64,000 bases of DNA, taken from positions 295,758 through 359,757 of the forward strand of contig NW_019091394.1 in the NCBI RefSeq assembly GCF_001949145.1. Direction: 5' to 3'. Under the pieces are notes generated by a model. The model was given only the letters and a program-made list of their open reading frames with translations, did not search any database and was not told the origin of the DNA. Both the position numbers and the translations under genes were made by a program. This document shows, one piece after another, positions 63,301 to 64,000 of the stretch (the first letter of the stretch is position 1; each line of letters starts with the position of its first letter). Origin of the DNA: Acanthaster planci (lineage: Eukaryota; Echinodermata; Asteroidea; Valvatida; Acanthasteridae).

Positions 63301-63781
63301 CCCCGTCTCACTGCAGTGAGTACTTCGTTCTCATAGAAAACAAATTCCAGAGATATGTAATACAAAATTGCTGCAAACTGCTTGCTGACTACCGTGACCT
63401 AAAATACAGAAAGATTCTGTTAGGATGAAAACGTTAGGCCCTCCATATTTTGTGACTTGTAAAAAACGGAGTGATAAAAACATCGCAAAGGATATAATCC
63501 GTGTACAAGGATTTTCTCGGTGTGCACTCACCAAAGTATTTCATGTCTGGAAGGGGCTTTCTACAAACTCTGAGAACAAAAATCACACGACGATGAACTT
63601 CTTCCGCAAGAAGGGGTGCCTACCTGCGACATGATCGGAGGGGGAATAACCGGCTCTGGTAGGAAGACCATTGGGGGACCACCGTCATCGTCGTCAGGGG
63701 TCGGGGGTCGTATTGTCCATCCCTCATCAAGGCACTTCTGGGAGGACAACTGGTAGTTGATGGTTTTCATCTGCCGTGCAA
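60348..63781 (-). CDS. ERICH6: Glutamate-rich protein 6 (ERICH6/FAM194)-like, C-terminal part
   Basis: Partial gene: the 5' end is beyond the right edge. Six exons on the minus strand: 63624-63781, 63085-63182, 62575-62730, 61775-62003, 61129-61208, 60348-60531 (about 300 aa, in frame). The FAM194-type domain spans most of it: a repeated 'plan' motif (FYEDGKLFMLMFPDGTGNV, FYPSGHIAVLI), then LAVFEPNGCSTCYHSNGNIR, a YGGIFTDSKG ... KKWSW block, and IRFNVGVKLK. The C-terminal tail is basic. Vertebrate family members (ERICH6, ERICH6B, C3orf20) are poorly characterised and largely testis-expressed, so no function is claimed. The donor of exon 63085-63182 (GTATCC) is weak, but it is supported by phase and by restoring the YPSG motif. 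The position next to COG3, tail to tail, supports orthology to ERICH6/ERICH6B. Confidence 0.75.
62113..62144 (+). repeat. Short tandem duplication
   Basis: The word caggtcctcagacct occurs at 62113-62127 and 62130-62144, in the ERICH6-like intron between 62003 and 62575. Confidence 0.75.
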
Positions 63782-64000
63782 CTAGAGTATGGGGAGAGAG
63801 GGTCAGCAAACAAGTCAACTAACCATTTCCTTTCATTTTGGGGGGAAGGGGTGGGGGGAGTTGAGGGCTTACTGGGCTGAGGGTTACATTTTTATGGGGG
63901 AGGGATATCTGTCTCAAGGTGAGGGATGTGTAAGGACTAGGGTACAAGTTCAATGTGTTAGTGTTTAGGACTCCCAAGTCTGGTGTCTGCAAGTGTTTAT
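63782..64000 (-). other. ERICH6-like intron at the right edge
   Basis: G-rich intronic sequence upstream of the acceptor of the exon at 63624-63781. The next 5' exon is outside the window. Confidence 0.6.

Noticed and set aside
1-64000. Bacterial-type features: operons, ribosome binding sites, CRISPR arrays
   Set aside because: The window is eukaryotic with GT-AG introns throughout its genes; the repeats seen are minisatellites and MITEs without regular spacers.

Overview
This window is nuclear DNA from an animal. Its genes have many short exons with GT-AG introns, it is AT-rich, and it carries small non-autonomous transposons. The gene content and the recurring acatgtacatgt-type words fit an invertebrate deuterostome, perhaps an echinoderm. 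That placement is inference, because no diagnostic marker such as rRNA or mitochondrial sequence is present.

I could rebuild eight protein-coding genes by joining exons across introns. From left to right they are: a MID1IP1/Spot14-like gene (minus, 1794-2387); an EPSTI1-like gene whose C-terminus resembles a CUE domain (plus, 5189-7743, 6 exons); a BTB-BACK protein, probably BTBD17-like (minus, 11260-12822, 2 exons); IFT81 (plus, 16206-22572, 13 coding exons, 675 aa); the mitochondrial rhomboid protease PARL (minus, 23606-26657, 9 exons, 354 aa); COG3 (plus, 27019-54238, 22 exons, 850 aa); an intronless GPR119-like GPCR (plus, 42941-44023) lying inside the last intron of COG3; and the C-terminal part of an ERICH6/FAM194-like gene (minus, 60348-63781), which runs off the right edge.

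The main architectural point is COG3. Its penultimate exon ends at 35891, but the protein is completed by a 30-bp exon at 54209-54238, after an 18.3-kb intron that contains the whole GPCR gene on the same strand. PARL and COG3 are head to head with only 361 bp between start codons, which suggests a shared bidirectional promoter. EPSTI1, COG3 and ERICH6B are all on human 13q14 (from memory), so this window appears to keep part of an ancient linkage group, with COG3 and ERICH6 still adjacent.

Non-genic DNA includes two related copies of a hAT-like MITE (15693-16128 and 49264-49742) with imperfect 8-bp target duplications; a 126-bp MITE with a perfect 9-bp target duplication (15506-15631); several foldback elements; a 21-bp minisatellite; an array of degenerate copies of the last codons of the EPSTI1-like gene in its own 3' UTR; and a 161-base assembly gap inside an IFT81 intron.

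The genes do not form one pathway. They cover lipogenesis regulation, an interferon-response protein family, ciliary transport, mitochondrial intramembrane proteolysis, Golgi tethering and lipid-type GPCR signalling. I found no rRNA, intact tRNA or CRISPR.
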